Assembly: GCA_003868215.1 (NCBI GenBank)
Contig: QWDQ01000016.1
Span: 1-64,000, forward strand
DNA length: 64,000 bases
From: Pseudophaeomoniella oleicola
Taxonomy: Eukaryota; Ascomycota; Eurotiomycetes; Phaeomoniellales; Phaeomoniellaceae
Direction of reading: 5' to 3'
Below, one piece after another: positions 59,545 through 64,000 of the stretch. How positions within the stretch are numbered: position 1 is the stretch's first letter; each line of letters opens with the position of its first letter. A program made the translations under genes and the position numbers. The notes under the pieces are model-generated. The model saw only the letters and a program-made list of their open reading frames with translations, ran no database searches and was not told the origin of the DNA.

Positions 59545-61289
59545 ATGGTCAAACCATGTAAGTCCTCATAGTGTCGCGATGTCTGAGATCCCAGAATGCT
59601 GACAACCAAAAGTCTCCAAATCCAAAAGGACGCCAGTCCGTCTGCGCCACAAGATCGAAAAGCGCAGTGCGGCAAAACAACGAAAAGAGAAAAAGCTTGC
59701 AAAAAAGGTAGACAGAATACGAATACATACGAACTTTTTCATCCGGCTGACTGAATTCTCAGAACCCAGAATGGCGGTCTAGATTAAAGAAAGATCCCGG
59801 CATTCCCAACCTGTTCCCGTTCAAAGACAAGATCCTTGCAGAGATCGAAGAGAAGAAGAGGTTAAAAACAGAAGAGGCGGCAAAAAAGAAGGAGGCTGCT
59901 AGAGCGACAAAGAAAGCAACAGCTGGGGAAGATGGTGTTGAAGTAGCGGAAGAAGATCTCATTGATGAGGATGACGAGGATGGCGACCTTGACGATGACG
60001 AGATGGATGAAGATGATGATTCCAATCCTATGGCAGCTTTGTTGGCCTCAGCGCAGGCACGGGCAGCGGAATATGAAGCACAGTCCGACGATGATGATGA
60101 CGACGAAATGGATCAAGGTGAGAATCACATTGGTGGTGTCGAAGTGCCGGGAGGCTCATCTTATACGACGAATTCACTCCTTCACACTGAATCATCTCGT
60201 CGCGCATTCGATAAGATTTTCAAACAAGTTCTAGAAGCTAGTGATGTTATACTCTATGTTCTCGACGCCCGCGATCCGATGGGCACGCGGTCCCAAGAAG
60301 TTGAGAGACAAGTGATGGCCTCTGCATCTGGGTCCAAACGCTTGATCCTCATACTCAATAAGGTCGACTTAATCCCACCACCTGTTCTGAAGGCCTGGCT
60401 TACGCATCTTCGCCGTTACTTTCCTATCTTACCTCTACGTGCCAATTCCCCAGCTTCCAATGCCCAAACCTTCAACCACAAATCACTTACACCACAGTCC
60501 ACCTCCACTACTCTCCTCAAGGCGCTCAAATCCTACGCCCACTCTTCACAGCTCGCTCGCTCGATTTCCGTGGGTGTAATTGGCTACCCAAATGTTGGAA
60601 AGTCGAGTGTCATCAACGCACTTACGTCGCAGTTCACCAAGCGTACTGCACAATCATCGGTTCCAGCTCCTGTAGGATCCGAGGCAGGTGTGACTACCTC
60701 GCTTCGAACCATCAAGCTTGACAGCAAACTCACACTGCTCGACTCTCCTGGTATAGTTTTCCCAAGCATAACCGCCCCTGGTACTCGTGAATCGCGGGAG
60801 GATTTCCTCTCTCGGTTGACGCTCCTGAGTGCGCTGCCACCAAAGCAAATCTCCGATCCTATTCCCGCGGTAACCCTTCTTTTGAGCCGTTTATCTCAAA
60901 ACTCTGCACTCTTCTCTGCGCTTTTATCACAGTATGGCCTTCCTCCATTGGTGCCGAACAAGGAAGGCGATGTGACGATGGACTTCTTAGTCCAAGTTGC
61001 ACGCAAGAGGGGCAGATTAGGAAAAGGCGGGGTCCCCAATGTATACGCCGCGGCCATGCAAGTAGTTGTCGACTGGAGAGACGGTAGAATCAGAGGATGG
61101 GTTGAACCACCCGCTCTAGAAATTGATACCAGCAAGCAGCAGACGACCTCAGAGACGAGTGCTGAGGCCTCAGAGAAGACCAAGGATAATGTACAAATCG
61201 TTAAGGAATGGAGTCAAGAATTCAAACTGGAAGGTCTATGGGGTGACGGCAATCAGGATGTGGGCGCTGACGATGCTATGGAAGGTTGA
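59545..61289 (+). CDS. NUG1: Nucleolar GTPase Nug1 (circularly permuted), three exons
   Basis: Exons 59545-59557, 59613-59707 and 59763-61289 give 544 aa; the first exon is only 13 bases (ATG plus ten). The basic N-terminus (KSKRTPVRLRHKIEKRSAAK, then KKNPEWRSRLKKDPGIPNLF) is the GN3L/Grn1-type coiled coil. An acidic stretch (about 100-150) precedes the GTPase. The G motifs occur in the permuted order G4 (NKVD, about 235), G1 (GYPNVGKSS, about 310) and G3 (DSPG, about 363). It is a 60S-subunit assembly factor exported with the pre-60S particle (family knowledge). Close to yeast Nug1 in order and length. The splice at the first exon gives Phe at residue 5, which is not conserved and so less certain. 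Confidence 0.93.
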
Positions 61290-61996
61290 TTAGATGCATA
61301 CATGTCCATGGCAAAACATCTTGAAAGGATGTTGCAGCATGTGGGAGTTTACTTGCTGTGTCTACTGGGCGTTCGTGATACATAGTACTGGTTCATGGGA
61401 GTAGATTTCAGTCATTGGGCTGAGACTTAGTTGATAGGGAATCTGGATGAAGACTGAACTTACTTTCGTTGAATTCCATGTTTACCTTTCCCTCTGTATT
61501 TCCCCTCGGAATTCTTAAAAATTGTGTCAAGTGGGTGACTTCTGGCCAGAAGCTGGCAAGAGACAGAAGTCATATCATGTTGGACCCTGAATTTGAGGGG
61601 CGCGTAAATTGATTCTCCAATCCTCAAGAAAGTAGGGCGCCGGGCGCGTCTTGATTGATCAACCGCATGCTCATGATCTTCTTTCCATGCGACGACTGCA
61701 ACCACGAACATTCACTAGCAGAGACATCGGATTCTGATCTGACAACAAGTTACCCGAGTTTCATATTGGCCCTTCAGTGGATGAGTTTCTTCCGGGAGCA
61801 ACTGGCCTCACCATCGTCACCCTCATCACCTAGGTACACGCGAATACCTGGCTACACATTGGATGCGATCTCATACAGGGAAGAACCACCACCACCACAA
61901 CTAAGCCTTCAATAATACGGTCCAAATCGCTTGTGCATCTTCCCCTTCACCCTTGCGAAGCCTTTGTCGCTCTCACTGGAATCTCTTACCGTAGCT
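61290..61996. other. 0.7 kb between Nug1 and Dpb4
   Basis: Holds the 3' UTR of Nug1 and the promoter of Dpb4. A CACCTAGGTACAC motif is at about 61828. An ATG at 61931 is in frame with Dpb4 and would extend it by 22 residues, but the conserved-looking start is at 61997. Confidence 0.5.
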
Positions 61997-63137
61997 ATGC
62001 CACCACGAAGATCGACCACGTCGGAGGCCCCGTCAGCTACCGACGCTGGAGATCTCTCAACGCTTTCCTTGCCGCCAGATCTACAAGATGCAGACGTGAG
62101 CATATTATCTACTACATCTTCGACTTCAAAGACAGGGAAAGCAAACGGTGCTTCTAAAAAGGAGAGAGCGGAAGGGGACGCTTCAGGAGAGAAAGAGAAG
62201 GAAAAAGAGAAAGAGAAAGATACAGTTGGGATAGAGGTACGTATATCGCATTGCTATTCCTGCCGTGCTTCTACTCCTTCTTATCCTAATTCTATACACC
62301 AATCGTACCACCGTGCTCTAACATCGATTTCAGGATCTACTTCTACCACGGACTCTTCTCAACCGCCTAGCCCGTGGCGTTCTTCCTCCGAACACTAGCA
62401 TATCAAAGGATGCACTTCTCGCTATAACCAAAGCCTCTTCGGTCTTCATATCTCATCTTGCGTCCACTGCCGACAGCTTAACGACCAAGAAGACCATCTC
62501 TCCTCAAGATGTGCTCACTGCTCTGGAGGAAATCGAATGGGGCCATCTCCGGGGTAAATGTGAAGGAGAACTCAAAATATGGGAAGACGTATCTAAAGGG
62601 AAACGAAGAGGATACAGAGAAAGAGTGAAAGCTAGAGAAAGTGGAGTGAGCGTAGCAACATCAGCAGGCGGCGAAGCAGGAGACCAAGATGAAACTGAAG
62701 AACGAGCAGGGAAACGACCGAAGGTTGATGACATCTTCCTACAATATGCTGCCCAACCGCAATCCTCCTCTCCCCTTCAACAACAAAACGGCACATCTCA
62801 ATCAGTCCCCCCATCATCATCAAACCAACATCCTCCCCACCCCAACCCCCACCTCCAACAAGACCACCCCATGGCCGACCACGACCCCGAAGACCCAGAC
62901 GAAACCCAACCCGAAGAAGCAGAAGCGGATCCAGAAGACGACGACGACGAAGATCCCGAAGCCCCTTCCTCCGAATCCTCATCCGAAGAAGAGCAAGACG
63001 ACGAAGACGAAGACGGTTACGGCCCCGATGCTCAATTACGTCGAGACATCATTTTGAACGGCGGTGGCGGTGGTTCTGGAGCAGGAGCGGGAATGGGAGT
63101 GGACGGGGACACGGGTGATGAAGATGATAGCGATTGA
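61997..63137 (+). CDS. DPB4: DNA polymerase epsilon subunit Dpb4 (histone-fold), two exons
   Basis: Exons 61997-62236 and 62334-63137 give 347 aa; the 97 bp intron runs GTACGT to TTTCAG. The first 80 residues are Ser/Lys/Glu-rich. A CBF/NF-Y type histone fold spans about 81-150: DLLLPRTLLNRLARGVLPPN, then SISKDALLAITKASSVFISH and TISPQDVLTALEEIEW, matching the POLE3/Dpb4 family (a shared subunit of Pol epsilon and ISWI/CHRAC remodellers). The C-terminal half is rich in Gln/Pro/Glu/Asp and disordered, with long acidic runs and a Gly-rich end. The length is typical of Dpb4 in moulds. There are no missing key parts. Confidence 0.9.
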
Positions 63138-63530
63138 TGATTGTGCTGTGCATTGAAAGATACAAAACTACTAGAAAAGAAAGGAAAGGAAAAGATTCAG
63201 TCAGTCAATCAGTAATACATACATACATTACTTATTCATGAAAACTCATGATCTCTCTGAGAGCAAGCTCTTTCTCTTCCGTGTCTATCCATCCTTCCTT
63301 CCCTTCTTTCCCTTCCCTCCCCTCTCACCCAAAACCTTTATGAAGGAAAGGAAAGGAAAGGAAAAGAAAAGCAAAAATAGATGTATCGATCGATTGTTTG
63401 ATTTAATTGATTGACTGTTTTCTTTTTTCTGAATTGTTTATTTATTCGTGGCTCTGCGTGTGGAAGATATGCCAGACCATACTATGCCTAAGACTATGCT
63501 AATTATTAATAATAAACAACACTGAATATT

Positions 63531-63549
63531 AAAAAAAAAAAAAAAAAAA
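63531..63549. repeat. A19 homopolymer
   Basis: An uninterrupted A run encoded in genomic DNA. Directly preceded by an AATAAACAAC segment that resembles a polyadenylation region. Confidence 0.85.
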
Positions 63550-63704
63550 GGCCATCCCCATCATCATCTCCTCCTCCTCCTCCTATTCCCTCCTCTTCAT
63601 TCCCTCGTAACCAATCAAAAAAGGAGGTCCTGGTGGAATAGAGTCGTTGAAGCTGTCAAACGGACTTTGTGTGACGAAGGTTCCGGACATTCTTTCGTTC
63701 GTTC

Positions 63705-63749
63705 ATATATATATATATATATATATATATCTCTCTATCTCTCTCGCTC
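63705..63749. repeat. AT dinucleotide repeat followed by CT-rich run
   Basis: About 13 AT units followed by CTCTCTATCTCTCTC-like sequence. Confidence 0.9.
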
Positions 63750-63789
63750 TCATTTGTTTTAATGATAGTTCAATTGTGTTTCAAATCCA

Positions 63790-63999
63790 TCATGTGATTG
63801 GTTGGATGAAGTGCTGAGCAGGAGCACGGTCTGACAGAGGAGCGGATCTGGGTATTATGAGATCTTGCTCTGATGCCGCTGCTGCTGTCGCGACTCCGGC
63901 GCTATATCTCATCGTCGACGTGACGGTTAGAGTCGGGAGGAGTTGATTTGATGCAGCTGTTGTTGTTGTTGGTGTTGTTGTTGAGATGCTGGTGGCTAT
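63790..63999 (-). CDS. Possible 3' end of a Thr-rich gene running off the window
   Basis: The minus strand is open for 69 codons from the window edge to a TGA at 63790-63792, with a Thr-rich start (ATSISTTTPTTTTAAS). Trinucleotide repeats such as this are also open by chance in other frames, and no conserved domain is visible. It may be the tail of a gene beyond the edge. Confidence 0.2.
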   Translation of the reverse strand: MATSISTTTPTTTTAASNQLLPTLTVTSTMRYSAGVATAAAASEQDLIIPRSAPLSDRAPAQHFIQPIT

Positions 64000-64000
64000 G

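Larger units (their letters stand above)
63138..64000. other. Simple-sequence-rich 3' end of the window
   Basis: Downstream of Dpb4: a GGAAA run near 63341-63372, an A run at 63531-63549, an (AT)n and (CT)n run at 63705-63749. The last 210 bases on the minus strand are open toward the edge and listed separately. Confidence 0.5.

Overview
This window is nuclear DNA of a filamentous ascomycete (Pezizomycotina). The signs are short GT-AG introns of about 43 to 220 bp, a HET-domain gene and a 2EXR gene (families expanded in moulds), an Htf1-type homeobox regulator, Ser/Thr-rich surface proteins, and a 2.8 kb AT-rich block that looks like a DNA transposon degraded by repeat-induced point mutation (RIP). 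Gene content and RIP style would fit a leotiomycete, but that is a guess. Gene models were built by joining reading frames by eye; each spliced length given is a multiple of three.

Left part (1-16.6 kb): a homopolymer block; a Ser-rich secreted protein (982-1881, -); a Mid2-like single-span Ser/Thr-rich surface protein (3413-4381, -); a MARVEL protein (7142-7728, -); a 2EXR protein (9446-10393, -); ribosomal protein uL29/L35 (11720-12248, -) divergent from the Golgi SNARE Gos1 (12892-13676, +); Gos1 converges on the ATP synthase assembly factor Atp10 (13793-14890, -); then a small secreted protein with a Kex2-like site (15967-16534, +).

Middle part (17.3-29.5 kb): mostly housekeeping genes: family-X DNA polymerase Pol4 (17335-19521, +), an Mpv17/Sym1 protein (20759-21560, +), phosphoglycerate kinase (22162-23540, +), proteasome subunit Sem1/Dss1 (24403-24973, -), Iml2 (25520-28035, +) and an unrecognised Gln/His/Pro-rich protein (28736-29494, -).

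Regulatory part (32.9-49.3 kb): a C2H2 zinc-finger protein (32884-33656, -), a HET-domain protein with paired cysteines in its N-terminal part (36046-38297, -), Mediator subunit 16 (39599-42562, -, six exons), an Hst3/Hst4-type sirtuin (43678-45474, +) and an Htf1-like homeobox factor (47215-49295, -) with 4.2 kb of gene-free DNA upstream.

Right part (53.5-64 kb): a TA-flanked, TIR-bounded, AT-rich transposon relic (53499-56303); a HAD phosphatase (58380-59278, -) divergent from the nucleolar GTPase Nug1 (59545-61289, +); and the histone-fold protein Dpb4 (61997-63137, +). Gene-free spaces carry simple repeats and two recurrent palindromes, TACTACGTAGTA and TACCTAGGTA. The most interesting observation is that removing the transposon with one copy of its TA rebuilds exactly TACTACGTAGTA, so it sits inside a copy of a palindrome seen elsewhere in the window. 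I see no biosynthetic cluster, CRISPR, rRNA or convincing tRNA.
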